Below, in pieces: positions 10,401 to 24,100 of a DNA stretch of 64,000 nt. Origin of the DNA: Dama dama (Eukaryota > Chordata > Mammalia > Artiodactyla > Cervidae); assembly GCF_033118175.1 (NCBI RefSeq), contig NC_083688.1, positions 3,376,501-3,440,500 on the forward strand, in the 5' to 3' direction. Below the pieces are notes generated by a model. That model did not search any database and was not told where the DNA came from. It saw nothing but the letters and a program-made list of their open reading frames with translations. Each line of letters opens with the position of its first letter. The first letter of the stretch is position 1. The position numbers and the translations under genes were made by a program.

Positions 10401-13400
10401 CTGGCCTCCTGGGAGTTGTCAGGAGCGAATGGAAAGTGGAGGGCTGTGTGCCAGGCTTTCCAGTGAGGCCGTCCTTTTACAGAACAAAACTCAACCCACA
10501 GAATCACTCACCGAGTTAGTCTCCTTCAAGCTGCCTCTTTTTTGTTCAGAGTTTTGTCCAGTGATGTGTTTTATTTAATGAAAGTACAGTGAAGCCATTC
10601 ATGTTCTGTGATTAAAATATCGAGTTTTAGGGGTGGATAGTTAGGTTAAAAAAAAAAAAAAAAACTTTTAAGTGTGGTTTTATTTGCCCTGAAGATTTAG
10701 AGTTTGGTGACCCAGGGATCTTTCCTTAACACTTGGGGTGAGTTTGCTGTAATTGTTCATGAAGTAGTTTAGATTAATTGCTAGAAATTCAGAGGACAAG
10801 TTTCCTTTGTTTCTGTTTCATTTTCAAACAGACATTAATTTGCAGGATAGTTTATAAATGATCTCCAACTCAGGTACATGTTTAGAATTAACTTTCTTCT
10901 ACTCCAGGTTAATCAGAGAATAATTCAGGAAATGTTTTTCCAAAGTAATGTGATAGGGAGGTTGTGGCCTGTATGCAGGTTGGCAATTAAACAACCACAT
11001 TTCTCTTCCTGATCATGATGTTCAGATGGGTTTGCAGGTACTGCTGGTTCATTTGTACTCAAGCCATATGATAAATAGGCCTGACTGTTAATTAGGCCTG
11101 GGCCTTGCTGGAAAATTGGTAGTGTGGCTGAGTGTTTGATACTTGTTTCTTGACGGTAAGAAGATGCTGTATGACTGCTTACGATACAGTTCTGGGATTC
11201 TGAAAGCATGCAGTCCAGAATCTGTAGTTGTGAAGGGAAAGATCGCCAGAGTCTGAGGTTTTGCACAGGAGCAGTCTGAAGAGTTCTTTTTGTTTTGTAC
11301 GGAGAGAGTGTCTGGAAGACCTGCTAAGGTTTTTCATGTTCACATTTTAAGTGAGTTGACTGTCTTTTCTTCCTTGCTATCCTAGATTTAGAGAGATTCC
11401 TTCAGAGGAAAAGTAACTTGAGCTGTTTTTTAGTTTCTTAGTATTGTGAAACTAAGTCCCATAAAATGCTGCACTTTCTTCTTTCTAGTTAAGCCCCGTT
11501 TGGGATTTTGCTCTTGGGAAAACTCTCCAGCACCCTCTGGAAGTCATCAGGGACTTAGCGTAGACCAGCTGGGCTGAGAAAGCACTTGGGCTAAGGCCCT
11601 GCAGTGGCTCCACGGTGCTGAAATAGTCAGGTTTGGGCAGTGGGAGGCATCATCCCTCAAACAGTTAGATGGATGTGAACTTTAACCCTTGAAGTGGCCA
11701 ATCTTGGACCGTTTTTGCCTTTTGAAGACCTAATATTTGGAGAAATAATATTTGCTGAACTGAAACGTAAGCTACTGGTTTTCTCCTCCATCTGAGATTT
11801 CAAAATGACAAGAGTTCCAAGGCAAAGGGAAGCTGATAAGAAGGTTTGACATGTGTAGACATAGCATTGTGTGGGCAGCCCTTGGCTTTAGCAGGTTGTC
11901 TTTATCAGCAAGTAATTTGCTTTCTTTGGTTTTGATAATGTATTTTAATTTTTTGTTTGTTGGACTTTGGTAACTTTTTGTGGTTGGAGCTTCAGTAGTC
12001 TCTTGGAGGTGCTCCCAGGACGTCCTGGTACAGTACTTCATAACATGTAGCAGGCTTAGAAACGGCATAGCATTTTTTCTTTGCACACTGCAGAGTCCTG
12101 AGTTAGAGCTTCTGGCGCTCAGTACAAGGAAGTCAGCCATCTCTGTTGCCTCGCCGACTCCAAGGGAGTGCGGTCCAGTGCTTTAGGCTCTGTTCTCCTG
12201 GGTTTCCACTGTGACTGAGCATTTCTGAGTGAGTGAGCACTGTTTCTTGAATGTTTGTATTGTGAGGATTCAGGAGACCAGATCCTCTCACACAATGAAG
12301 ATTGTGTTACCAGGAATCCAGCAGAATTAGGAGTCAGAAATAGCGGAGGGAGACCCATTGTCAGAAGTAGTAGGATTGCTTTATTTACATGGTTAAAGAA
12401 GCTGGCCTTGGGCTCTATTGGGTTTTAGAAGTTGCTAAAGAGTTACTATAGAATATTGGGGGCATTTATTTATGAATTACCGAATTCTGAGGATAGGCTT
12501 CACCTTTTCTTGGGTAAATGGTTTTAAAAACTAATCTAGTGGCTTCAGTAGTTTACTTATATTACTATTTCACAGTTTTCCAGTTATAATTGGCCTGTGT
12601 TGAGTATGTTAATTATTTGGGATGGGGTACATGTATCCAACTTTGGTGATATCTTCTAGCTAAGGGTTTAAATTTAAACTTCCCTGCCTCTGTCCCACCA
12701 AAGTATGAGGTAGATGGAATCCATGTGGTAGTTGGTTGCCTCGATAGGCTCTGGAGAACCACGTTATTGGCAGCCAAGTAGGGGCCTGGCGTGTTTATTA
12801 GTCCTAGGATGACTGGTCAGTGGTGGTTACCTGGTGCGGTTACTCAGGTGCACTGCATAGTGAGAAGTGAAGTTTTCTTAACCTCTGTGGCTGTTAGATG
12901 TTTGTTCTGTGGGGTTATCTTGGTAGCTTTGGTCAGGAGAAAGGGGATGGGGTGGTGGTCCATAGCTGCTTACTTGTCTTATAAGCTGTACATAAAAATT
13001 TTATGAATTTTTTTAAAAAAAGATTTTTTTAAAGGTCAAAATAAGAAAATTTTAGTGGCAACAGCTTTGTACTAGAGGTAGATGTATTAAAACAGCATAG
13101 AACCATAACTTCTATTAATATAGTTGCCACCAGGAGATGTTAGAAGTTGTGTATGTATATTTAATTTTTCAGTAATAGCATATGCTTTTAGGAGTGAAGT
13201 CTGGTCGAAGAGTTGTGGCAGAAAGAAGAGTCTGAAGGGTCGAGCTTGTCTGTAGTTCCCCCTATAAGCTCTGGACGCACTTCCACACCCCGTGTGATTC
13301 CGAGGGCTCTGGGGGCTCCGCTGTGGGGCACCTGGGGCCGGGCTCCGAGGGGGTGGTTTCTGACGCGCCGCCTCCTCACCAGGGAGCTCTGCCGGTGGGA

Positions 13401-15245
13401 GATGCCGAGGGGAGCGCCGTGCCCGTGCCCCGGAGGCGGGGGTCAGGCGGCTTGGCACAGGGCTGCGCTTGCCTCGCAGGGAGTCCCTGTCGCGAGTGTG
13501 CAGTTTCTCTCATTCTGAGAAACTCTCCAGACTGCCTGGGTTTTACTGGGTCCACATGGAATGCTGTCGGTTTACCTCTGTGAGACGTTCAGCTCAGAGC
13601 GTGCAGTCGGCTGAAGGAAAGTCGGATTCCTCGTCGGGGCTGACTCACGCTCTCCCTGGCCAGGAGGCTCGGTGTGGGCGGGGTGACAGCGGCGCTTCTT
13701 GGTTTGGGGCCGTGGCCGTGGCCCTCTCTGACCCCCACCTGGGGTAGGCGCGTAGCTCTTCACCTTTTTACCTCAAGGCTCTGTCTATCTATGGCAAACC
13801 TTTAGACTCAGAGTCTGATGCAGTTCTTTTGTTTTCGTTTGTTTGTTTTGACATTTTCATCATTCACTGATTGGTTCATCTCAGCTTTCAGAACAAGCGT
13901 TGCTCAAACTCGGGGCCTTCCGACGGTGGTTCTGAGGTGATTTGATGATGGCACTTTCTACAAGGCGTGTCTTTCTGACTCTAAAACAAATTGTATGTTT
14001 CCATTGATGTTGTTAAGTTGAAGATCTCGATTGTAAATGATAGCAGATCTTCTGCCATCACCTACGAGAGAGGGGATGGGCAGTTGGTCTGCAGCAGAGA
14101 CGCTGAGCAGCGGTCACGGAGTGCGTGCACAGTACTGAACTCAGAAGGCGCCCCCAGAACCCAGCCCCGGGCAGGAGCTGGGCCTGGTCACTGCCTGTCC
14201 CCATGTGTCCAGGGTAACATGCCCTGTGAAAACCTCAGGCTCTTACCCATTTCCTCTGAGGGATCACCTTCTAGAGTCCTGCTCTCGTAGTTCAGACTAC
14301 TTTGTAACTCGATTAAAATGTTTAGCATCCTTGCAAAGGTACTTGAGAAGGAGCTGATTCCAGTGAGGAATGATTTCTGTGAAAGCATGAACGTCTGTGG
14401 TGACCTCGGTGTAAGCAGGGCCTCCCCGGGTCCAGAGCAGCTTGTGCTCACTGAGCCGCAGTGCTGGGCGGTCGTGACCGCTGGTGAAAGCTCAGCAGCC
14501 CGCCCTCCCCTTCCCATCTCGGCATCCACTGGGACACCGTTGCCAGCCGTCCGTGATGGGGGTGTGAGTGCGGCCCCAGACCTCGGCCTGCGCTCCGATC
14601 CCCGGCAGGTCCCTCGGCCACAGCGGAGGAGTGCGGCTGCGGGTTCCTCCCATGGTTCATCTTCGTGGGGGAAACGGCCCTTGGCCTCCCCGGAGCGACC
14701 CTTCCAGCCTCCACCCACGCTGAGCTCAGTCAGGAGAAGGGAGGAGCCAGGAGCCTGACGGCAAACCTCTGTGTTCCTCGTGCTGACGGGGAAGCGCTGG
14801 TGGGCGTGAGTCCCCTTTATGAGGGAGGGCAGGTGGGTCTGTGAACACCGGAGCCCCTGTGGCTCAGCCACCTTCTCTTTTTCTCCTGATTGCACTACAC
14901 TTGCTCTCGCTGCAGGACGGAGATACCCGAGACCTCCGTGGGGTCATGACCCAGAGACTGAGCAAGTCTCGCCTTATCCGTGGAGCTCGACAGGGAAACG
15001 TGACCATTGTCTGATGTCCGTAGTTCATTTCTTCCTTCTTTCCTCACCTTGTGTTACTCTGAACCGTTTTGGTTTTTATTTACCAAAGTACTGTACTTGG
15101 CTATTTGCAGTGTCTCCAGAACCAAATGTTTTCTTTTTTGTCTGTTTTTAATCTTCAATACTTGGTGCAATAGAAGCTGCGGAGATGTGCCACTTTATCT
15201 ATGAGATGGGGTTTTGTATACCAATAAATTCTGGTTTAAAGACAG
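10401..15245 (+). other. OTUD3: OTUD3 3' untranslated region (predicted)
   Basis: About 4.8 kb without a coding exon separate the OTUD3 stop from the first canonical AATAAA downstream, at 15223. ATTAAA signals at 10611 and about 14311 could give shorter isoforms. The segment has A-runs near 10645 and 13013, and a GC- and CpG-richer patch at about 13,210-14,900. Chance open frames in that patch, such as one on the minus strand at 14188-14895, have no recognisable protein features. The length is inferred from sequence alone. Confidence 0.65.
15223..15228 (+). terminator. Poly(A) signal AATAAA, likely OTUD3 end
   Basis: Canonical hexamer AATAAA, followed within about 30 bases by a GT-rich stretch (GTTGTCTTTGT), the usual downstream element. 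It is the only AATAAA seen between the OTUD3 stop and PLA2G2E in the right orientation and setting. Confidence 0.65.
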
Positions 15246-16740
15246 AGCTTCCAGTTGTCTTTGTCACCGTCTGACCGCCGTTTGCACGAGGCGGAGAGCC
15301 TGCCGGTCCTTCTCGGAGACTTTACAGGAAGCTGGGCCTGTTCCGCCCGTGGACAGTTGTTCAGGATCTCACTGAGCTCAAGCAGCTGATTGCAGCTTCC
15401 GCCCGGGTGAGTGTGGCCGCACACACTGGCCAGGCCCTCCTCCGCTTACTGCTGGGTGTCTGAGAACGTCTCTCGTAGTTAGCCGTTGTCTAAATACAGA
15501 GCAGCTGTGTTTTGGCTGCCCCGAGGGTTTCTGCAGGACTCTGGGGCTGGGTTTGACCCCGTTCCAGGAGGGATCGCCTTCCCCCAGACACACGTGGGTG
15601 GCGGTGACCGCACAGGCTTACCTGGAAGGGGTGCTCGGGAAGGGGAGGGGGCGCCGGAGGGCCGGGCCCCTGGGCGAGACTGTCGGGGCCAGTCCTGAGG
15701 TCGAGGCTGCCCCCGTCTCGCCAGCCGCACTGTGGCCTTGTGGTTTTGGCCTCTAGGTTCCCGCCTGATCTTGTTCTGTGTGCTCGTCAAGCAGCCTGTG
15801 AATGGGCCCCACGGTACCTTGATGCCGAAAGGGGTCCGGTCCCACCCTGGGTGGATGGGGACTTCTCCAGCCGCTGGCGAGGCCATTCCTTCCCTCCCTC
15901 CCGGTCACTGTCCTCCCCGTGTGATGTTTGCCTCATTCCGTGACCCGGAGACCTTGGGGTGCACAGATGCTATCCAGTTCCTGAGCCTGTGAGGCCCAGA
16001 CTCCGGACCCTGTTCACTCAGCTGAGAATCTCTCTGAAAGATCCGCCAGGACCGGAATGCTGCCCCGGTGCAGGGTCTGTCCCCCCTCCCAGGTGGAGAA
16101 CGTCTATGGCCTCCTTGGTACTGTTCCTCAGTGGTTCTGCTGGGGCCGTGGGCCGCCTGCTGGGCTGCATGGTGGTCCTGGGGCTGCCTGCCTGGGTCTT
16201 GGTGACCTGTGAGGTCGGGTGAGTCTGCAAGGGCGGAAGTGTCCTCAGGCCTCAGAGGGGACAATTAAAGGAATATGGTATGTTGTTTAGGTTTTCCTCC
16301 AGGCTACAACCTTGCTTACTCCGGGTGAGTGATAATTTATGGTCCCAGACTGAGATGCCATAAGGGGAAAGTGGCTGTTCCCGTATCCCCTCTTGGTAAC
16401 TGGTCATGGTTGTCTAGGAAAAAGCAGGGTTGAAAAACCCAGGATTAAAGTTACCTGTTCCCCAGATGGGCAGAGAGTGCGTGTCCCCCTTGAGATAGAA
16501 CCAAAATTTATCGTAAATGCTCTGCTTCAGTATGGGTTTAGCTGGACTGCTGGACAGAGTGGGCCCTCAGACCGCAGTGACGCAGTGATTTAGAACTTTC
16601 TGTGTTAAATAGGATCTAGGCCAGTCTTGCTGATTGGTGGATTCTGGTTTGGCAGCAGAAAAACTCTTCCATCTTGGAGAAACTTGTCTGAAATTCCCTA
16701 GGTAGAGGGACCTAGCTATATCAAGATACTCAGCTTTCAT
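15246..16740. other. Intergenic segment with no recognised feature
   Basis: This lies between the presumed OTUD3 end and a run of ancient repeats. It is GC-rich to 16,260 and then more mixed. Several open frames of 60-135 codons occur on both strands, but none has recognisable domains, coding bias or splice structure. Confidence 0.5.
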
Positions 16741-16749
16741 TCAATTTAT

Positions 16750-18240
16750 TCACCAATCAAAGCATCCAGGAATTTATCACTTACTGAACCTGTGCTGTGT
16801 TGGAATCTTTACTTCTGGGCATTGAATCAGACATGGACCTTGTCCTCGAAAACCTTTCAGCCCAGCAGTGAAATTGGACACATAACTATGACCCAAGAGA
16901 AGACAGGCCTTAACAGGAAGTACTGATAGGAAGAGGCTGTGAGTTCAGAAGGGAAACCAAGGAAGGCTCCGTGGAGGAAGTGTCATTTAGATGAGGCATG
17001 AAAAGGGAAATAGGTGTAAATGGGGAGTGAGGTTTTTGGGACTGAAGGGCCAGCATAATCAAACCCCTCGAGTGGGAGAGTGGGATTTCCCTTGTGTTAG
17101 GGACAGAGTTTACTAAGGATGGACGATTCATTTGGAGACAGACTGGGGACTCCTTCCTTCAAATGCTCGTCACATGTCGTTTGCCACCAGAAGACTATTG
17201 CACTTGCTGAATGAATTCCAAACATCAGGCATTCCTGATCCCTCCTGACCACATCTACGGTGTTCCAACTCCGCCTCCGTGTACACTTCTGACCTTGGCG
17301 CACATCACAGGTAGCAGCCCTCCAGGAAAACGCTGCACGCCATCTCTCTAGCCAGTTGCCAATTGCCTCATTGCCTCTGTAGGACATACGTTCAGGGCAC
17401 AAAAGGTTAATGATTTCCAAACACATGTCCATTGAAGATAAACGAGTGCTCTGAGTAGTGAGCCACGGGGCTGTTCAAGTAAATCAGTACAGTATTTATC
17501 ATGTGTATGATGCCACGTCTGTAAAATCACCATGATCATGTATCTGTGGATTCAGTGGAACAGATGGATTCAGTAGGGGGGGCAGAAATGCAAAGTGACC
17601 TAGCGCAGATGGAGCTCTCTGAGGCTCCAGGCACTTTTGAGTAAGTTGTCTCATTTAAACCCTAAAACCACCCAGTGAGGCTGATGGCCCCATCCCCATC
17701 TTACACAGGAGGGGATAAATGATGGGTCCAAGATCACAGATTTGAATTCAGGGCAGTCTGCACCATGTAGGAACCCAAAATGAGAGCCCAAGTAACGGGT
17801 ATGTATCCCTAGGAAAGGTAAGAACACATTGCTTGGTCCTTCAGAGGAGGGCGAGATCTCCAAGTGGAAAAACATCATGGAAGAGGTAGCATCTGAGATG
17901 TGCCTCTCAGCACGTGGATGTGAACGTGCCGATGAGTCTGTGAAGAGGGAGGCTTCTAGGTTGAAGGAAGCTATTGCAGAACTTCAAAGGGAGGTGGGCC
18001 TGGCCTGGCAGTGGTGAGGAGCATAGAGAAATACATGTGGCGGGATAAAGGCCTGGAAAAGCTGATGAAACCAAGCTTGAATGCCAGGGGTCGGTGGACA
18101 ATGGGGAGCCATAGATGGTTCAGGGCAGGAGAGTGATGGGATGGAAATCAAACTCTGGGAAATGAAGCTGGTGTTGGTGGACGATGGAGAATGAAGGGCT
18201 GAGGAACATTTGGTTCTGAGAGCCCGCTTTTGGCTCCATT
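16750..18240 (+). repeat. Fragments of a long ancient mammalian repeat plus a MIR
   Basis: The blocks around 16,930-17,080 (GAAGGCTCCGTGGAGGAAG) and 17,820-18,200 (GACAATGGGGAGCCATAGA) belong to the same long, old repeat that reappears at 28.1-29.1 and 41.4-42.9 kb. The stretch 17,590-17,770 is a MIR (CCCCATCTTACACAGGAGG, AAGATCACAGATTTGAATTC). Family naming of the long repeat is uncertain (L2-age). Confidence 0.55.
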
Positions 18241-18689
18241 ACAACACTCAACTAGGGTAGCATGGCTGGTGGTATCTGTCTGGCGGTTGGCCACACCAGA
18301 CTTGTCTGTCTCCAGCATTCAGCGAGGGGCCAGGAGCATCGTTTGTATGAAAGTGTATTGAGGGAAAGGATGAAATTTAATACAGTATTCAGTTCTCCAG
18401 CAGTCTCTCCAAAGACTACAAAGAACCCTAAGGAAGCAGACAAATGTCCATGAAATCATAATTGGACTTTTAACTCGGGAATTCCAATGTGATTTGACTT
18501 CTAACCACTTATTCAGCAAGTTATTTAATTGAACACTTGGTTCATAGCTTATGCTAGGGGCTAGGTAGGAACAAAAGCAAAACTCACCCAAGTCCTATCA
18601 TCAAAATTGGAGAGGCAAGCTATGAAACATTGAGGTAACAGAGCTTTCAGCCTTGATTTAGTCCCATGCCTCATTCATTCATTCACTCA

Positions 18690-18940
18690 TTCAATGAACT
18701 GAGAAACAGCATTTTTTTTTTTTTTTATAACAGTGCCTGGTGAATGCCAAGTGCTTGATAAATGTTAGGAATTGTTGCTATGACTGTCATTCACTTACGG
18801 GATTCTTTATAAGGTGCTAGGCATTATTTTGTGTACATTCATACATGGTGATTTATTAAAACCTTGCTATAACCAGCCTGCCTGGGACGTGTCATTGTTC
18901 CATTTGACAAGTGTGGAAGCCGGGGCGGTGGCCGTCTATC
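18690..18940. repeat. MIR fragments with a T16 run
   Basis: The complement of a MIR 5' part reads ATGCCAAGTGCTTGATAAATG, next to a homopolymer T run at about 18,713-18,728. It is followed by a second MIR-like piece (AAGGTGCTAGGCATTATTT). Confidence 0.55.
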
Positions 18941-19085
18941 AGTGCTTTTTGATTTCAGGGTGCATATGCACCACCTGGGGGTCTTGTGAACCAGCAGGTC
19001 TGGGACCAGGTCCACGATTCTGCATTTCTCACATGCTTCCTGAGCAGTGAGGTCTTGAGTGACACGCTGCTGCTCCCTGGCAGGG
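18930..19085 (+). mobile_element. MER5-type hAT-Charlie relic
   Basis: The text GCACCACCTGGGGGTCTTG, then AGCAGGTCTGGGACCAGG, then GATTCTGCATTTCTCACA follows the order of the MER5 consensus. Confidence 0.65.
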
Positions 19086-19889
19086 CAGAAGGCTCTACCT
19101 GGAACCTGCAACAACATCAAGTTCAGGGTTCTGCTTTCCTCTGTTCAGTCCTCTCCACCAAGTCTACAGCTGGAAATCGAGTGTGTGGACTGTAGAGACG
19201 CACAAACAGGAGTTAGACGGAATCATTGACTCATTCACCAAACATTTATTGATTCCTGGGAAAACAGGCTGCACCGAGGCTTGCTCTCAAGCTCTAATTT
19301 TCACCCTGTCCGATGATTAAACAACTGTCACGTCCCCAGGTCCTTGCAGCCATGCATCACGCCCAGAACACCACCTTGTCTTCATCTCTCCCGAGTCAGA
19401 TCCTTCTTCCTGTGTTTCTCATGTGTGCAATGGCACCATCATTCTGAGATGTCTTTAAGGACTTGTTATTTCTCAGCTTGTTTATTATTGAAAATATGAG
19501 AGGACTGATTTCACTAGCCCTGAAACACCCTTTGCCCCACTGACAAAGGGAAATCCAGGTTTAAACCAACTTTGTTTCCTCCCGGCAGCCTGAACGAAAT
19601 GGGCACCAGAGGGCGCCTCCGGACCACGCTTCCTAACAAACGCGTTCCTGTCTTCCCCACCCGTCCCCGTGGCACTTTAAGACCTCATCTCCTGGTGATT
19701 TTTCACCCAGGATTTGAGTCAGTCACAGCAGCAAAGCACGCATCTGCCCCTCTCTTGTTTGTTTGGCCAGCAGAGAACTTCTTCACCTTTTAAAATTTAT
19801 GATGATCATCCTTTCGATGGCATCAGGCTCTTTGCTGTCCTCAAAGCCCTGGACGTGGTACACATGCCAAGAAATGGAGAGAGGGAGTG

Positions 19890-20030
19890 CGCGTTTATTC
19901 CCTGAGCACCGTGAGCTTCGCCTGTGCAGTGCGTTTTCACATGCTTTATCTCACTGAATAGGCTCATCCCAACCCTGGGAGATTTTCTCAGCATATTACA
20001 GACAGTGGAGTGTCATGTCTGTATTTAGGA
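19890..20030 (+). repeat. MIR relic
   Basis: TTTATTCCCTGAGCACCGTG, TTCACATGCTTTATCTCACT and ATTTTCTCAGCATATTACAG follow the MIR order, including the diagnostic central segment. Confidence 0.6.
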
Positions 20031-21021
20031 GTAGAATCTGCTGAAGCCTATTTCTTGCCAGGTAGGCTGCATTCCAATCTGATGGGAATCCTTTGGTGCA
20101 TTAAATTGGCTCCAAAGTCAGCCTCAGGATGCTGGATGTAGGATGTAGACATCTTGCCTCTTCCCCTCCCCGTATCAGGAGCCGGGCCTGGCGTGGGTAT
20201 CCGCACAGCTGACCTTCCCTGGGCACTCTGGGTTGTCTGTGATGACAGTCAGAGGGGCCGTGACTGATATCGACTCATGAAGGAGGCCCACTGGCTTGAG
20301 AGTGAGGACACCGCTCCAGGTAGAACCTTCCCTCTCTGACCTCCTGGGTGCCCCTCTGCCAAGGGAGGGCTTTGAATAAGATGATTTGAGAGCCCCTTTT
20401 CACTCTAAGCCAGAATTCTAATGGGAGGGATTTGAAGCCTGATGACATGGTGGGGACAATATTTTTAGGTTGGTATTTTGCGTGCTTTTCACATTACGCC
20501 ATATGGCCAGAAATATTCCTGCTAGAGACTGCCATTATTATCTCGGATAAGACGGTAAGACGTTAGAAAAAAAGAGAATCACAAAAACTCACTGTAACGG
20601 AAAATTGCAAGGACAGGGTGTTGGAACTGCACGCAGGGGCCGCCCGAGCCAGACCCGCGCCGCGTCCCGTGCTTAGCACGCTGCTGGGTGCTCCAGACAC
20701 AGAGGGAATGGAACTGGAGACTGATGAAGCCCTAGGACAGAATCCCAGGGCCGGTGTCAGAATCCTGGGCAAACGTTATTCACATATTCAGAAGAGGGCC
20801 TGATAGCCCAGGGGATGGGTTGTAGAATCTTCTGGGTGTCCCAGGCCCTGCCCCCGGTGTGGCTCTTCTTGAGGGTGCTGTGGCCAGGGAGGCCAGGGAC
20901 GGTCCAGGGCTGAGTCTGGGGCCTCTCAGGGAAGGATGGGCTTCCGGGAAAGGAGTTTTCCGGCGGGAGAGCCTTTGGTGCTAACCCTCCGGAGGCCTTG
21001 GGTGGGAGGCAGAGCGCGCCC

Positions 21022-21164
21022 TTAGCAGGGCGGGGTGGGCCCGGTACACAGCCTGTTGGGGTAATGGGCGTATTTGCGGTCGTAGGTGCCCAGGTTGCGG
21101 CGAAAGCAGAGCGCGGCCTTCTTGTCACACTCGCAGGTCCGTCGCTGGCAGCTGGTTCTGCCGG
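21022..21164 (-). CDS. PLA2G2E: PLA2G2E exon 4 (C-terminal part and stop)
   Basis: The acceptor CATCCAG precedes 21164; the nearby CCGGCAG four bases inside would break the frame. The exon codes AGRTSCQRRTCECDKKAAL through RLCTGPTPPC and ends in TAA at 21024-21022. Confidence 0.95.
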
Positions 21165-24100
21165 CTGGATGGGACGAGGGCAGTCAGGGCCCGGGAACCT
21201 TGGGCCCGCCACTCCCAGCCATGTGCAGGGGAGCGCGCTGGGGTCCACGTTCTCCACCCGGAAGCCCATGCTCACCGGGGGGATGTTCCAGGGTTGGGTG
21301 AGAGAACGGGCAGGGTGCCGAGGCCCCGCTGGGGCCAGGGACGCTGGAAGCCTGGAGATTCGTCCTTGCTGTTCCTCCCTCTCCCAAACCCACTGCACTG
21401 CCCCAAGCCCCTTCCCCACGGGGAGGCCACCTGGTTCGCTGTTCCTTGCCCCAGCCCAGGGCGGGCTGTGTTTCTGGGCGACCCCTTCTCCCACGCAATG
21501 GACGGTGCCACCAGCCATCAGCCAGAGAGAAAACTAGTGAAAGGCAACAGCTCGTCCCGGGTGGCCTGGGCGTGCCCCGGAGGGCCTGGAGCTGGGGCCT
21601 GCACCTGCCTCCCTCAGCGGGGATGGAGCCCCTTTCTCCAGCATTTATCTCAGGGCCCACACCCAGCCTGGGGAGTGGGGCTGACACCAGCTCTGTGGGC
21701 TCCAGGGGCCTCAAAGCCTCCTCTTGCCTCCACCGCCTCTGTCTGCCCTCAGGCGCTCCGGCTGCTTTTTGTCCCTGCGAAGATGTCCCCCCGCTCTGAC
21801 ATGTCCGGCTTCCTCAGGGTCCCTCGCGAAGGTCAGCCTCATTTCCCCTCCAGGTTCTGCTCTCAGCTGCTCGTTCAGCAGAACTCAGATTTGTCGAGGG
21901 CTTAAGAGCTATGTCAGCTCCCCTGGGGCTTCTTACCAGGAGCTGGGCTAGGCTGGGCCAGGGGGAGGTAGGTCTCCCTTTTACAGATGAAGAAGCAGAA
22001 GCTTTTGAGGGTTTCTGTCCCTTGCCCAGAGTCGCACGGTGGGGAGGGGACTCCCAGAACCTGTGTCCCTGTTCATCTGACCCCTCCCTTCACTCACCCT
22101 CCAATGCTGTCCCTGACAGGCGGCTTCCCAGCCTCGTATGAACTCCCAGCGACGGGGAGCTCATTACCTGCCAAAGCCGCTTTGCTGAGTGGGTGGCGGT
22201 GGGAACAGGAAACTCGGAGCCCAGCCTGCCTCCTGGCTCTGGTTTCGTCCCGCCCCACCCCAGGACAGGCCCCAGAGATCTGAGTCTTCTCTGACCCTCC
22301 CACCCCCGCTGAGCTGTGCCCCACCGCCCTGGGCCTGCCCTCCGCCTTCCAGGCTGCTCCTGGCTTTGTGGCAGGAAGAAGAAGGTTTGGCTCTCCGGTG
22401 TGAGTTCCCTCCATGGGGCTGGGCTGCGTGGAGCCCTTCGCTACACTCTGATTCGGGTCCGGCTGTTTCTCCAGGCCGGGAGCAGAGGAGAACACTAACT
22501 GGTCCAAGTGGGCGTGGGGCCTGGCAAAGAGGCGCCTTGGTGCAGTGGGTCAGCCTTTGGGAGTGGGGTCTGCGGTCCCACGTCCGAGCTCCAGCCTCTG
22601 GGTCTGGGGCTCTGCCCTCGAGGCCCTGTCCTGGGGACTTGCCCCTAGTGGCCTCCCAGACCCAGGGGAGGGCTGTCTGGGTGCAGCTCCTCTGGGGCGG
22701 GCTCAACGCTGTCCCTCTGCTCCTCCCCTCAGAGGCTGGAGCTGGGGGGTCACCTCTGAATGGGGGGATGTTCCTGGGGTTCCAGGGCAGCAGCTGATGG
22801 GTCCCAGGCTCTCCAGCCTGGGTGCCACAGGAGCGTCTGGGCGCAGGGACACGCCTCTCCCTAACGCTGTGATGATGGAAGACCCGCCTCTCCTGCCCAG
22901 GTCAGGCTCAAGGGTCTCCATCAGGAGAGGGGTTCCTGGCGGAGTCCCTCCCCTCCCCCGGGGCCTGGGGGACCCCCAGGTCTGCTGACTCACCGCAGAA
23001 GATGCTGAGCCTGGTGGCGGAGAAGAGGTACCTCTCCATTTTGGGTTCGCAGCCCAGCTCCTCCAGGCGTCCGTAGCAGCAGTCATGGGCGTAGCAGCAC
23101 CTGGGAAGGTCGTGCTCGGCCTGAAGGGGCCTGTGAGCCCAGCTGGGCTGGGCCGGGGGCCGCCTGGGGGGCTCAGGGCCCAGTGGGGCTCAGAAGGGAG
23201 GGGGGTCAAGCCTCAGCTCCCTAGGCGCCCCCAGCTCCCCCCAGGATGCTCCCCACCGGCTGGGCCGCCTGCTCACCAGTCTGTCTTGTCCACCGGCCAG
23301 CCAGAGCCGCCGACGCCGCAGTAGCAGCCGTAGTCATTGTACTGCAGTGCGGGCCTCCCGGTCACCCTCTCGATCATCACCCCGAACTGGACCAGGTTCC
23401 CGCCAGCCAGGACCACTGCGGGGACGGAGCGGGGAGGGCATCAGCTCCCTTGGGGCCCCACCCTCTGCGGCCAGCTGCAGTCCCCACACATCTGAGTGCA
23501 GGCATCTCTCTGATCGTCTCGGGAACCGCCACCTCCCCAAGCACCTCACTCCCGATGAGGACAGTGCTCATCAGTAATATGACAGGGACGACAGAGGATG
23601 AGGTGGTTGGATGGCATCACAGGCTCAATGGACAAACTCAATTGAGCAAACTCCAGGAGTTGGTGATGAGCAGGGAGGCCTGGTGTGCCGCAGTCCATGG
23701 GATCGCAAAGAGTCGGACACGACGAGCGACTGAGCAACAACACTAATCAGTGGCGATGTCCCTGTGACGTCTTTGCACCTTGATCTCCTGGTCCTCACCC
23801 ACATCGTGTCCCCACCTGACCTCCCACCCCCGCTTTCCTTCCACCGTCTCCCAGCAACCCCCCCACTCATCCTCTAGGCTCCCATCCCGATTTCCTGATC
23901 CTCTCCCCAGGTGTCAGCCCCCACCCCCGCCCCTCAGGAGCACCTGTCCCCATCAAGTCCCATCAGATGTCGCTGGATAAGCTTCCTGACCACCCAGACT
24001 TCCCCGAGTTCCTCTGGGTCCCGCTGCTGCAGCCGTGGGGGCCTGCCCACCCAGGCAGTTTAAAGGCAAAAATGGAAACCCAGGTGAGGGGTGGAACGCA

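Noticed and set aside
14188..14895. Minus-strand open frame of 235 codons in the OTUD3 3' UTR
   Set aside because: It lies in a GC-rich stretch where stops are rare, competes with overlapping frames on both strands, and shows no domain, signal or splice context.
20757..21518. Minus-strand open frame of 253 codons over PLA2G2E exon 4
   Set aside because: It is in a different frame from the PLA2 exon and is Pro/Gly-rich; the spliced PLA2G2E frame explains this region.
21294..21905. Plus-strand open frame of 203 codons in PLA2G2E intron 3
   Set aside because: GC-rich intron with many overlapping frames on both strands and no recognisable family.
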